Below are positions 35,132 through 45,700 of a stretch of 64,000 nt of DNA, in pieces. The position numbers were made by a program, and so were the translations under genes. The number at the start of each line of letters is the position of its first letter. The stretch's first letter is position 1. The stretch is taken from the NCBI RefSeq assembly GCF_000745235.1, contig NZ_JQNL01000001.1, forward strand, positions 2,748,501 through 2,812,500, in the 5' to 3' direction. A model generated the notes under the pieces. It saw nothing but the letters and a program-made list of their open reading frames with translations. It did no database searches and was not told the DNA's origin. Origin of the DNA: Luteibacter mycovicinus. Its GTDB lineage: Bacteria; Pseudomonadota; Gammaproteobacteria; Xanthomonadales; Rhodanobacteraceae.

Positions 35132-36663
35132 GGTGAAACGTTCCTCGTCGGGATGGCGCTGGCGCCTTCATTGAGAGCGGCGGCGAGGACGTTCTCCTCA
35201 TTCGCCTGCGCGCGGTCGAACTGTGCGGTGATGCGACCGCGGCACATGGTGACGACGCGGTCGGAGACGCCGAGCACTTCGGGAAGTTCGCTCGAGATCA
35301 TCACCACGGCGACGCCACGGTCGGCCAGTTCGTAAAGCACGTTGTAGATTTCGTTCTTGGCGCCGACGTCGATGCCGCGGGTGGGCTCGTCGACGATGAG
35401 CACGCGGAGATCTTTCTCGGCCAGCCAGCGCGACAGTACGGCTTTCTGCTGATTGCCGCCCGAGAGCAGACGAATCTCCTGCCGACGATGCGGCGTACGG
35501 ATGCGCAGGCGATCGATGAAGGTGTCGGCGGTGCGCGCCTCATTGCGGTCGTTGACGAACAGGCCCGCCGTGAGATGGTTGCGTCGCGCGCTGATGTTGA
35601 TGTTTTCCGACACCGAGCGCACGCCGATGATGCCGTCTTCCTTGCGGTCCTCGGGGCAGAACACCAGACCGTGACGAATGGCGTCGCGCACGTGCGATGG
35701 CTTCACCGCACGCCCGTCCACCGTGACTTCCCCGGCAGTGCGGCGATCCGCACCGTAAATCACTCGCATCACCTCACTGCGACCCGCGCCGACCAGACCG
35801 AAGAAACCGACGATCTCGCCCGCCTTCACCTCGAAGCTCACGGGCAGCTGCACGGCGCGGCCGGTGACGGCCTTGACGTCGAGACGCACCTTGCCGTGCG
35901 CACGGTGGCGATAACCGAAGATATCGCTGATCTCGCGACCGACCATGCGCTGCACGAGCTGGTCGCGGGTGACGCCTTCGAGCGTGTCGAAGTCGGCCAC
36001 CTTACGTCCGTCGCGGAAGATCGTGGCGGCATCGCAAAGCTCGAAAATCTCATCGAGGCGATGCGAGATGTAGATCATGGCCTTGCCCTGCGCACGCAGG
36101 TCGTTGACCAGGCGGAACAGCACCTCGGTCTCACGGTGCGACAGCGAGCTGGTCGGCTCGTCGAGGGCGAGGATCTTCGCGTCGCGAAGGATCGCCTTGA
36201 CGATCTCGACCATCTGCCGCTGACCGATCGACAGCTGCCTGAGCTTCGCACGCGGGTCGAGGTCGACACCGAGGGCGTCGAGGCGCTCACGCGTCCAGGC
36301 CAGCGCCTTGCGCCGGTCGACCAGGCCGAAACGCGTTGGCAGGCGACCGAGCAGGAGGTTCTCCATGACCGAGAGCTCCGGTACGTACTGGAGCTCCTGG
36401 TGGATCACGGCGACACCGGCGTCGATGGCGTCGGCGGCCTTGCGGAAATGCATGACCTGACCGTCGATCGCCACCTCACCCTCGTCGGGGATGTATTCGC
36501 CGCCGAGAATTTTCATCATCGTCGACTTGCCGGCACCGTTCTCGCCGAGCAGGCCGTGAACGGTGCCGGCACGCACGGCGAAACCCACGTCGCCGAGCGC
36601 GCGCACGCCCGGGAACGTCTTCCCGATGTGGCGAAATTCCAGGCGTGGCGTGTCACTCATCAT
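35128..36663 (-). CDS. araG: Sugar ABC transporter ATP-binding protein, AraG type
   Basis: A 511-residue tandem ATPase. The first domain has Walker [10 protein letters not shown] (~40), signature [14 protein letters not shown] (~143) and Walker [13 protein letters not shown]. The second has the degenerate P-loop [11 protein letters not shown] (~290), signature [16 protein letters not shown] (~405) and [18 protein letters not shown]. This two-cassette design is that of AraG/RbsA/MglA sugar importers. The first ATG of the [10 protein letters not shown] pair (36663) shares one base with the TGA of the binding-protein gene. The open frame upstream of it only shadows that gene. Confidence 0.92.
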   Translation of the reverse strand: MMSDTPRLEFRHIGKTFPGVRALGDVGFAVRAGTVHGLLGENGAGKSTMMKILGGEYIPDEGEVAIDGQVMHFRKAADAIDAGVAVIHQELQYVPELSVMENLLLGRLPTRFGLVDRRKALAWTRERLDALGVDLDPRAKLRQLSIGQRQMVEIVKAILRDAKILALDEPTSSLSHRETEVLFRLVNDLRAQGKAMIYISHRLDEIFELCDAATIFRDGRKVADFDTLEGVTRDQLVQRMVGREISDIFGYRHRAHGKVRLDVKAVTGRAVQLPVSFEVKAGEIVGFFGLVGAGRSEVMRVIYGADRRTAGEVTVDGRAVKPSHVRDAIRHGLVFCPEDRKEDGIIGVRSVSENINISARRNHLTAGLFVNDRNEARTADTFIDRLRIRTPHRRQEIRLLSGGNQQKAVLSRWLAEKDLRVLIVDEPTRGIDVGAKNEIYNVLYELADRGVAVVMISSELPEVLGVSDRVVTMCRGRITAQFDRAQANEENVLAAALNEGASAIPTRNVSP

Positions 36664-37655
36664 CAGAGACCCATTTCCTTGCGGACTTCCGTCACGTTGG
36701 CGCGTGTCACCAGCTTGCCGGTGGTCAGCGTGAGCGGCGGCGGGGCCTTGTCGTTCTTGATCCATTCGTACATGTTCACCGAGGTCTCATAGCCATGACG
36801 CTTCGGGCTGATCAGTACGCTGCCGAAGAAGCCGGTCGGCTGGGCTTTGGCGAACTCGTTGAGTGCCGACTTGCTGCCGCCGATACCCACGCCGATCATG
36901 TTGTCGGCGCGGAAGTTACGACCTTCCGCAGCGCGCACGGCACCGAGCACGGCTTCATCGTTCAGGCCGAACGCGACCCAGTGCTTGAACTTCGGGTTCT
37001 GCGTGATGGCGATGTTGGCCGCGTTGAACGCGTTCTCCGTATCGGTCTTGGCTTGCGGCGCGTTGATTACGTTAGCCTTCGGGAAACCCGCGGCGGTGAG
37101 CGCGGCGATCGCGCCATCCGTACGGTCCTTGGCGGTCGGCAGCTGGTCGTACGAAATACGCAGCGCGCCGGTCTCTTCCGGCTTCCAGCCACGCTTCTTC
37201 ATCTCGTCGGAGATCGCCTGACCGACCTGCTCACCGATCTTGGTCGCCGAGATGCCCATGTGCGGCACGGATTCGATCGGCTTGCCCGAACCGTCGACGA
37301 GGCGATCGTCCACGGTCATCAGCTTGAGCTTGTCGATCCTGGCCTTGGCGACGATCGACGGCCCGAGCTTGACGTCCGGCGTGCAGATGACGAAGCCCTG
37401 CGCATGCTGGGACTTCAGGTTGTCGATGGCGGTGAGCACCTGCCCGCCATCGGGAGCGGCAATCTTGACCAGGGTGAAGCCTTTTTCCTTGGCGGCCTGT
37501 TCGGCGTACTTCCACTCGTCCTGGAACCAGGGCTCCTCGGGCTGTTTCACCACGAAACCGATCTTGACCGGCTCGTCGGCGGCGAAAGCCGGTGCCGAGC
37601 CGATAGCGAGTGCGACAGCCAGGACACGTAGGCCCAGTGCGATTTTCGTTTTCAT
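36663..37655 (-). CDS. araF: Periplasmic sugar-binding protein, AraF type
   Basis: A 330-residue periplasmic binding protein with a signal peptide ([20 protein letters not shown], cleavage after AFA). The mature N-terminus [46 protein letters not shown] and [14 protein letters not shown] match the L-arabinose-binding protein AraF. That protein in E. coli also binds D-galactose and D-fucose tightly, which fits a galactonate operon. ATG 37655 is preceded by a strong GAGGAGGGA. It lies 16 bases after dgoK, and its stop overlaps the araG start. Confidence 0.9.
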   Translation of the reverse strand: MKTKIALGLRVLAVALAIGSAPAFAADEPVKIGFVVKQPEEPWFQDEWKYAEQAAKEKGFTLVKIAAPDGGQVLTAIDNLKSQHAQGFVICTPDVKLGPSIVAKARIDKLKLMTVDDRLVDGSGKPIESVPHMGISATKIGEQVGQAISDEMKKRGWKPEETGALRISYDQLPTAKDRTDGAIAALTAAGFPKANVINAPQAKTDTENAFNAANIAITQNPKFKHWVAFGLNDEAVLGAVRAAEGRNFRADNMIGVGIGGSKSALNEFAKAQPTGFFGSVLISPKRHGYETSVNMYEWIKNDKAPPPLTLTTGKLVTRANVTEVRKEMGL

Positions 37656-37671
37656 GCGTTCCCTCCTCGGA

Positions 37672-38676
37672 TTACTCATGGTCGACCAGCCCACGGCGAC
37701 GGGCCACGGCGATCGCGCCGGCTCCCGCTAGATCGCGTTGGTCGTCGTCGCCCAGCACCGTCACGGTGCCGGAGAAAAAGTCGTCGCCTTCGACCAGCCG
37801 CGCGATCGCTTCGCGCAGGATCGGCTTGCCGCTGACGACAAAGCGCGTGCCCGGACTCATCCGGATCGCGCTGGAATTCTTGAGGGTGAGCAGGTCGGAA
37901 CCCAGCACCGCGCCGAGCAGGAAGTTGGCGCGCGCATTGGCGTCGTACACCGCGAACTGATCGAGGATACGCACGCTGAAGCACGCACGGCCCAGGCCTA
38001 TCTTGTTCGCCGAAGCGGCACCCGCCAGCAGCATTTCCGGATCGATGCGTTTGGCGAAGCCTTCCTTCAGCGAGCCAGCCAGGATGGTGTCGTGCGAGAT
38101 CACGTGCAGCAGCTCACCGGCCAGCGTCGTGACGCAGCCGTCGATGCGCCCGCTCTTGTCGATGCTGACGAACTTCGAGTGCGAGCCTGGCAGCACGATG
38201 ACGGTGGGTTCGTCGAGGCCCAGGCGTTCGACCAGCGCGAAGGATTCGGTCTCCTCGCCGCGCATCATGTCCATCGCCTCGCAGTTGTGCAGGCCGATGT
38301 GGTCGACGGCGTTACGCACACCCGGCACGAACCAGATCGGCGCGTGCCATACGTTTTCGACCAGCGACTCGCGCATGGCCTTTGCCAGGTCGTCGATGCT
38401 TGCCGGTGCCGGTACGTGCGGAATCTCGCAGAGCCCCACATTGGAGGTGATCATGCCCGAGGCGAGTACGCGGCCGATGTCGCCGGCTTCCAGCCTGGCG
38501 TTGGCGAGAGCTTCGGCGATGGTCTCGCGGACGCCTTCCTCCAGCTTGCGCGTATTGCCGGTAATGGCGGTGTCGCGTACGCCGACCTGTCGGGCACCGT
38601 GTCCAACGACCTTGCCGTCCTGCCAGACGGTGACTCGCGTGTTGGTCGTGCCTGTGTCGATGGTGAGGATGTTCAT
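37672..38676 (-). CDS. dgoK: 2-dehydro-3-deoxygalactonokinase
   Basis: A 334-residue kinase of the DgoK family, phosphorylating 2-keto-3-deoxygalactonate to KDPGal. It opens ILTIDTGTTNTRVTVWQDGKV (phosphate-1 loop). It then has ASGMITSNVGL, VIVLPGSHSKFVSI (~167), LAGELLHVISHDTILAGS and a C-terminal VSGKPILREAIARLV. Length is normal (E. coli DgoK 292; many homologues 300-335). It is the first gene of the eight-gene operon and is divergent from the LysR regulator. The promoter must lie in the 105 bp between them, where a LysR-box-like dyad is seen at 38703-38723. Confidence 0.92.
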   Translation of the reverse strand: MNILTIDTGTTNTRVTVWQDGKVVGHGARQVGVRDTAITGNTRKLEEGVRETIAEALANARLEAGDIGRVLASGMITSNVGLCEIPHVPAPASIDDLAKAMRESLVENVWHAPIWFVPGVRNAVDHIGLHNCEAMDMMRGEETESFALVERLGLDEPTVIVLPGSHSKFVSIDKSGRIDGCVTTLAGELLHVISHDTILAGSLKEGFAKRIDPEMLLAGAASANKIGLGRACFSVRILDQFAVYDANARANFLLGAVLGSDLLTLKNSSAIRMSPGTRFVVSGKPILREAIARLVEGDDFFSGTVTVLGDDDQRDLAGAGAIAVARRRGLVDHE

Positions 38677-38702
38677 CGAGTGTCCGTGGGAAGAGCGCTA
38701 CG

Positions 38703-38723
38703 GATTCTTGGCGTTCGCGAATC
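38703..38723. promoter_or_regulatory. LysR-type operator candidate (GATTC-N11-GAATC)
   Basis: GATTC (38703-38707) and GAATC (38719-38723) form an inverted repeat with 11 bases between the arms, the interrupted-dyad layout typical of LysR-type binding sites. It lies in the 105-bp divergent gap between dgoK and the LysR gene, 27 bases upstream of the dgoK ATG. A second small dyad, GGGG-TCTT-CCCC, and an A-tract follow closer to the LysR gene. Confidence 0.55.
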
Positions 38724-38781
38724 AGGCAGGCAAACTAGAATTTGTCGGGGTCTTCCCCAAAAAAAATTTGATGACTTCGCA

Positions 38782-39657
38782 ATGAAGCGCTCCCTACCCC
38801 TGAATGCCGTGCGCGTCTTCGAACTTGCAGCGCAGCATTTGAGCTTTACGAAGGCTGGTGAAGAACTCTCTCTGACGGCGGCCGCGGTGAGCGCTCAGGT
38901 CAAATTGCTGGAGTCCTATCTCGGTACGCCGTTATTTGTGCGGAGCAACAATCGACTGTCGCTGACGGCGGCCGGTGAGAATTATTTTCCCCGCGTTCGC
39001 GACGCGTTTCGTGCGCTGCAACATGCTACGGGCCAGGTGATGGGCGAGCCCCCGGCCTCTTTGAGGGTGTCGGTGCCGCCCACGTTCGGTACGAAATGGC
39101 TGGTGCCGAGGTTGTTCCGCTTTTTCGGAAGGCATCCCGGGATCGCTGTCGAGGTCGTGACGGACGGTGCCGAGGAGGGTGGCTGGGACCTCGCGATCGA
39201 CGATCGGCTGGGCGAGGGTCTCGAGCAGGTCATCCTGGCGAGCAGCGGCTACACGCCGGTGTGTTCGCCCGCTGTGGCGGCTCGTGTCGGGGAGCCTGCC
39301 TCGCTGCTCGACCAGATGCTGTTGCATGAGCGGTCCAATCGCCGCTCGGCGGCCGCGGCGAGCTGGGATCAGTGGTTCGAGCGCGCGGGGATCGAGCCCG
39401 GAGCCATCGCGCGCGACATGGGCTTTGGTGACGGCACGATGATGCTGCAGGCGGCGATCGAGGGGCAGGGCGTGGCGCTGGCGCAGGAACTGCTGGTCGC
39501 ATATGACCTCGCCGCCGGGCGACTGGTCGAGCCGTTCCGGCTCGAATTGCCGTTGCAGCACACGTATTATCTGGCGGTGTCGCGTGATGCGGCGTCGCGC
39601 GAGGAGACGATGGTGTTTCGCGACTGGTTGTTCGCCGAAGTGTCGGTCGGGGCGTGA
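38782..39657 (+). CDS. LysR-family transcriptional regulator, probably of the galactonate operon
   Basis: A 291-residue regulator. The N-terminal winged HTH (PLNAVRVFELAAQHLSFTKAGEELSLTAAAVSAQVKLLES, residues 6-46 in outline) resembles GcvA/AmpR-type LysR proteins. The effector domain (~92-291) starts LRVSVPPTFGTKWLVPRL and includes the GVALAQELLVAYDLAAGRLV stretch. Start ATG 38782 places the HTH at the usual distance. Divergence from dgoK indicates regulation of that operon. LysR regulators of galactose uptake (GbpR of Agrobacterium) are known, supporting the inference. It ends 52 bases from the convergent toxin gene. Confidence 0.92.
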   Translation: MKRSLPLNAVRVFELAAQHLSFTKAGEELSLTAAAVSAQVKLLESYLGTPLFVRSNNRLSLTAAGENYFPRVRDAFRALQHATGQVMGEPPASLRVSVPPTFGTKWLVPRLFRFFGRHPGIAVEVVTDGAEEGGWDLAIDDRLGEGLEQVILASSGYTPVCSPAVAARVGEPASLLDQMLLHERSNRRSAAAASWDQWFERAGIEPGAIARDMGFGDGTMMLQAAIEGQGVALAQELLVAYDLAAGRLVEPFRLELPLQHTYYLAVSRDAASREETMVFRDWLFAEVSVGA

Positions 39658-39709
39658 GCGGTATCCACGCCCTGACGTGGTACCGCCAGTGTTCACGATC
39701 GGCTTCGGG

Positions 39710-42700
39710 TCATTCGTCAAAGGGATGATTCGAACGAGCGTGCTCGGTGATTTTCCACGCCGCATCCGAGATGTCCACGACAACGCGGTCGTATACCCCT
39801 CCCCTGGTATCGGTCGAAGCTTCGTCCAGTAACGTCCCGTCCTCGCTTACCATGGCCAGGACGATATCGAAGATGGCGTATTGCCCTGTAACGCGCGACG
39901 TTAACGAGCCGAGGATGGCCAGCGTCGTATCGTTCGCAATGGCATCCGGCATGGATTTTCGGTAGTAAGCGGCAACACTGGCAGCCTTGGCCTGGGGACC
40001 GAACTTCGTGGTGCCAACGATGATCTCGTAGAAGTTCTTAAAGAAAGCCACTGCTATCGCGGGGTCGATCTCGGCTGGATTCTCCTGATATGTCGCCACC
40101 GGGCTGGCCAGCGGAGATCGGCCCAGAACCTTGCTGCCGACTGTGTTCGCAAGGGCGCTGGCTGCGGCCGCGAATGCGGCTCCCCCATCACGAGCCGTGT
40201 ACTTGACGCGGAAAATGACGTCGGTGAGTCGCGAGGCGCCTTTGCCCAGCACCGTCTCCCACCCGGTCCTGATGCCGGGCAGCTCCAGTCGCCATGTTGA
40301 GATGGCGCCCGTGCCTTCGAAGGGCAGTAGCCGGCAATCGTCAAAAAGCAGCGAGGCCAGCACGCTCTCACCTTCCGCCGTCAGCGCGTCGGCGGTCCGT
40401 GTCGACACCGCGGTCTGCTGATTGGCCCGCACAGAGGTGCGTAGCGCCTCGTGTGTGCCGGTCTCGGGTTTGTAGAGGCGTTCGAGTGCTTTCGTGTCCG
40501 CCTCAGTAAGGATGGTGCTGCTGATCTGTGTGAGTAAAGCGGGTACGTGGCACGTGGGATCGACGGCCTCCACGCCGTTCAGGACAAGCGTGACCGAAAC
40601 ATGCTGGATCTGGCGCAGGTAATGTCCCGGATAATCCTGATCAAACAACAGCGACGGCAGCGAGAACACGAAGCCCCTGCCGGACAGCCCATGGCGCAGC
40701 GCCGTGACGTCATCGCCACCCTTCAGCCCCGCAAGCGATATGTCTCGCTCCACCAGTATCCGCCGCTCGTTTTTGCGAAGGTAAGCGGAGTCGATCATCA
40801 ACAGATCGCGTTGAAACGATTCGCCGGCCAGCATGCCTTTCCACTTGTCGGACCACGCTGCGGAACTGACAAACTCGCTGGCGAAATCGCCTGTGTCGCG
40901 TTGGTAAGCAGCCTCCGCATCCAGGCACAGTGCGAAGACCGCGTCATATGCCATCGAATAAATCGATGTCAGTTGGGAAATCATCCAGTGATAGGTCGGC
41001 CCGATGGCGAAGCCAGTCGTCATGAATACGTATTCGTCATCCATGAGGCGCAGCTTGGTCTGGGCTTCGTCCAGCGCAAGACCCGCCGCCGCCACCGCAA
41101 GGTCCTGCACCGCTATCTCGCTGTCGCAGACCGACAACTCGGCCTTGGCGGTCGCAATCTCAAATTTCCATTCCGCCGTGCGGCGAGCGAACTCGGCCTC
41201 TTTGAAAGCCGCCTGAGCCGCCACGTCCATCATGTCGGCCGCGTATTTCACGGCCTGGCTCACTGCACCGGCGATGGCTCCTGGTTTAGCACCCCCTGAG
41301 GCCACCCCGAAGATGGTCGGATAGACTTCGCTCCCTTTCTCGACGCTGCCGAACACCCCAGCCTGGGTGCGCAAGAAACCGGCCGTCGTGCCGAGCACGA
41401 AGCCAGCGGCCTCGGCGTGGTAAAGGCCATTGTCCACCAACCGTTCGAAATGCTTCTTGCGCTCGAGGAGAAGGTCACGACCGCGCTCAAGCTTTAGTCG
41501 CTCGGCTCGTGCGGACGTGAGCCCGTTGCTCTGAAGATTGATGGTGAAGCGGTGAAGATCGATAAGGTTCTTCTGCTGCATGACCGCCAGTTCGGCGTCG
41601 AACTCCGCCTCATACACGTGGAACAGTTGCTGGCCCATCTCCGTCAACCAAGCCGCCGCCTCCCGGGCCTTGGGCATGATCTCGCCATATCGGTAGCCCG
41701 GCGCGGTCAGCGTCCGGGATGGCCTGCCCTGGCTCGATGAGCCCGTGCGCGGATTGAGCAGGTAATTGAGTGAGGTCTCGCCCGCGTACAGGGGAAGTAA
41801 CCCGGGTTTGCCGTCGAGGGTCAAGCCATGGCGTAGGTTGTCCATGCGACGTACGAGATTCCGGTGAGCCTGCGTGATCCGCCGGTCTGGCGAGGCATGC
41901 AGGGCTTCCATCGACAGCGACTTCAGTTCGGTTACCTGCCACCGCTCCGGGGCTAACGGTTCCGGTAGCCGACCGATAAGACGCAATGCCTTCTCGTAGC
42001 ACAGCCACGCCTCCACCAGTGCGTCGCGCGTCATTTGCCGGTAGAAACTGTCGCCTTCGGCGAGCCATAGCTCGACGAGGAAAAGGAACGTCGCGCGGCG
42101 ATAGTGGTCGAAGTTAAAGTCGGCCAATGCATCCGGATCCTGCACATAGGTCTGGCTGGCGAGCGCACCGCCCTTGAGGGTGAGCGGCACGGCATTCCAG
42201 TACCTCGACATACCATTACCGCCATCAGGCAAACCGCGCTGCGGATCGAACAGGTGCCTCGTACACCATTCCTCAGCAAGGCGGAATTGCCTTGTTTCGC
42301 GAAGACGCCATGCGACCAGCCATGGGACGTGGAAGAAGAGCTCCCAGAAATACACGCCGTTGCAACCACCGAAGTCGATGGGCGACGGCGAGGCATCGCT
42401 GGTCGCGCCAGGCTCTTCCATTGTTTGCGTGCGCCAGGCGAGCACGCGCTGAACGGAGTGTGTGGCCAAGGCAACGAGGCGCTTGCCGAAAAGGGTGCTG
42501 AGGGGAATCGCTGTCGGTGGCAGCGTGCTCCCTCCTTGCGCCTTACGATTCGCCTCAGTGAAGTCCAGGCTATGTATGCGCGACGCATTGCAGCGCATGA
42601 CGACCGACGGCACACCATCGTCGGGTTGAAGCTCGTCCGCCAGCAGGTCGACAATCGCCAGGCGCGCAGTTCGCGTGGCATATGGTTCCGACTTGGGCTT

Positions 42701-45700
42701 CAGGCGGCTGAGCGTCACCGTGATTTCGAATGGATCGTTGAGCTTGCTTCGCTCCACGAATAGTTCACTCGTCAAAGCGGCGGGACCATCACCAGCCTTG
42801 CATACGAATTGTGCAAGTTCCGCACCCTTACTATCGGTAACGCGAACGAGCGTGTCAGCCAAAGCAATCCCGGAGGTTGGAAAGTTCCACTCCCACCGCC
42901 CCATCGAATACCGGAAGTCCCGGTTATAGACACTTACCGAGCCCAGCAAGCTTTTTGCTTCCTGGTAAGAATAGTAACCAAAGTTACCGGACCACTTTGC
43001 GAAGGAAAGTGAGCGGCTCGATCCGTCCGAGAAAGTCAACTCGGCCATTTTTCCGGGTGCTCTGCTATATCTTCGCAGCTGGAGGTAGCCAGGCTTCGAC
43101 GGTGAGAGCCAGAGGTTCGTATCGTAGCTGTCGGTAGACGGCATATCGCTAGGTAAAGACGGTAACGCCATGTTCCCTTCTATCCCGTACAAGACACGTA
43201 TCCGATCCCCGTTCGCCGCGGAATCTAATTTGATAAAAGGAATGTGAAGAGGTTCTGAGACAGGAGCTTTGAAATATCTGTCACGCAGAGCCTCTTTATC
43301 CTTTTCATCCGCGCTCGCAATCGCTTCGGCTTCTGCCTTCCATTCATCTTTAAGTTTGGTCAACGTCCGATTCAACTTTTCATCCGCAATGACGTTCTGG
43401 CTTTCGCCAGCTAACTCGTCGCGTATGATGGTGGCAGCTCCCACATATCGATGCTGAATGACCCTGGGGTCGTCGAACATCCTGCTCCACCGGTCGACGA
43501 GCTTTGCCTCGCGTGGGCGTCCGACCGGGTCGTCTGTATCGATCTCCCGCGTTTCGACGAGAAGAAGATCCTTTGCGGCGATGTAGTAATCGCTGTTGCG
43601 CGCGTAGGTGGCCTTTTTCTTCTTCCAGGACACGTCGGTATCGCGTGTGACCAGTAGAGCGACCAGCCAGGGATCGTCCGTACGTGGGCCGCTTTCGTCC
43701 ACCATCACGACAATGCGGGGTTGGTAACTCAGCGTTTTCATCAGGGTCTTGTCAGGTTGGCCACCGCACCGTTCAGGCCGACCCGCCGGATCGGTGCCGT
43801 CGAGCCGAATAAGCTCGTTGGCCGTGCTCCATTGACCATCGGTCTGCAGGTAGGCGTAACACAGCCGGAAGACATAGACGTCGCTTGTCTTGTTGTCGAA
43901 GTTCGCGGCGGTGCCGTCACGCTCCAGCCACACGACGTATCGGCGCCCTGCAATGACGACCGGGCGAACCGCATCGATCGAGGTTCGCGGGTCGTTGCCG
44001 AAGTTGGCGCTCGTTTCCTTGTTGAGAGGTGTCTGCACGATGACGCCCGTGGCGGGCAGCGTGATCTTCTGCCATTCTCCCCAGGCCAGCATGCTGGGTG
44101 CCCCGCGGGTGTCCCGTATCGACATGTCCAGTGTGCGCCAGTAATACTCCGCCGGCTCCACGTTTGAGCGGCCGATGAAGTGAAACGTGTCGTTCTGAGG
44201 ATCCACCCCGTCGTGATACGCGGATAGCGGCTGGATATTGCTGACGCGCTCGAAGCCGGCCAGGTAAGTCAGCATAGCGGTCTGAATCTCGTCGGCAGCG
44301 AACTTACCCTGCCCCACGAGTTTCTCAAAAGCCTCGAACAGGCTTGATTTGCTGCTCCGGCGGGATGGATCGAGAAAGCCCGATGGCTGGCGCTTCATCG
44401 TGTTGTAGGTCTGCCACGAGCCGAACTGGCTGCGCCAGGCGCGCCACGCCTTGCGTTCGCTGACGAAGTGTTCCTGCCATGCATAGCCATCCTCCAGGCG
44501 CGCATACACGCGATGGATGTACTGCTGCAGGCTGGCGATGGCGGCGGCGACACGCGTCGTACGAGGCTCGCTTCCCACTTCGACGTCGATGAGCAAGTAG
44601 GCGGACAGGTCGACACGGCGCACCATCTCCGGCAGTGGTACGGGCTGCGAGCTTCCGAATTGCAAAAGCCACGTGCAGAGTGCGTCGCGCCAGGCTTCCG
44701 CGAGCGTGCCATCCAGCACGGTACGCTGGGAGGCGTCCAGGGTGGTACTCAGGCCCGCAGCCACGCGCTCGACCTGCGGCGCGTCCGGCGTCCCTTTCAT
44801 GTCATTGAGATCCTTCAGCGTAGCAACTGAAATTCCCAGCTCTTGCTGCAAGGCCAGCAAACGCATGACATAGTCGATGTCCGCCACGTCTCCCGCGATG
44901 CCGGCAACGGCCTTTTTTCCGATGCTCCTGGAGAGCTCGCGGACCTCCGTGGGGGTGGTGCCAAGCAGTCTGGCCAGGTTCGCTGCCGCTTCGTCAATGG
45001 CAGGCGGCTCCTTTTCATGGGTGCGTTTCAGGTACGCCAATGCATCTGGCTCGTCGAAGCCAGTTGCAAGCGTTCCCACCCAGTCGCGGTAGCGGCTTAA
45101 ACGATAGAGCATGTCAAGCCTGATCGAATGTGTCGGCTTGCCGTCAGAGCTCCGCAGGTTGAACCATTCCGGATGAGCGACGAGGCCATCGAGACAAGTG
45201 CCGCTGAGACCGAACATGCGGACCACCGAAGCGATACGGTGAACCCGATGCCAGCGCTGCGTCATGTCGCTGGAGAATGTGCTTGCGTCCGCGTCACCAT
45301 CGACGCGGTTGTTCAGAGCCATCATGGCGTCGCCGAGCAACTGGTAACCGCTGACGCCGGCCCAGGTCAGGACGGCCGGGGCCTGGGCGACGTCAAGTGC
45401 GAATGCCGTGCGCAGCAATTGACTCGCGACCTCGTTCTGAGACGCGGCGGTATCGGCGATCGCATTGCCGAGTTTTGACACGTAGTCCTCGACGGGCGAT
45501 ACGGTGTCAGGCTTTTTCAGCTTCGTCAGAAGCCCGGACAGCTTGATACGCAGGGCTGGACTCTGCATGGCCTGTGCGGCGGGAAGGATCAGTCCGTTGT
45601 TGTCGACGAACTCGTTCAGGACCTCGCTCCACGCTTTTACACCGAGGTCGTAGTCGACCTCGGTGTCTCGCATGAGCTTCTTGATCGTCAGCGTATCCAG

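Noticed and set aside
35488..36792. 434-codon open frame antisense to araG
   Set aside because: The opposite strand encodes a textbook two-cassette sugar ATPase, while this translation shows no motif.
38740..38775. GGGG-TCTT-CCCC hairpin with A-tract as a terminator
   Set aside because: It lies in a divergent promoter gap with no gene running into it, and the stem is only 4 bp.
37738..38781. Large N-terminal extension of the LysR gene running antisense through dgoK
   Set aside because: The LysR HTH begins at ATG 38782 with normal family length. The upstream part is only the complement of dgoK.
43160..43470. Possible separate inserted gene in the low-GC part of the toxin gene
   Set aside because: The TcA frame is uninterrupted through the patch, and no other start/stop pair with a coding signal was found there; kept only as a compositional finding.
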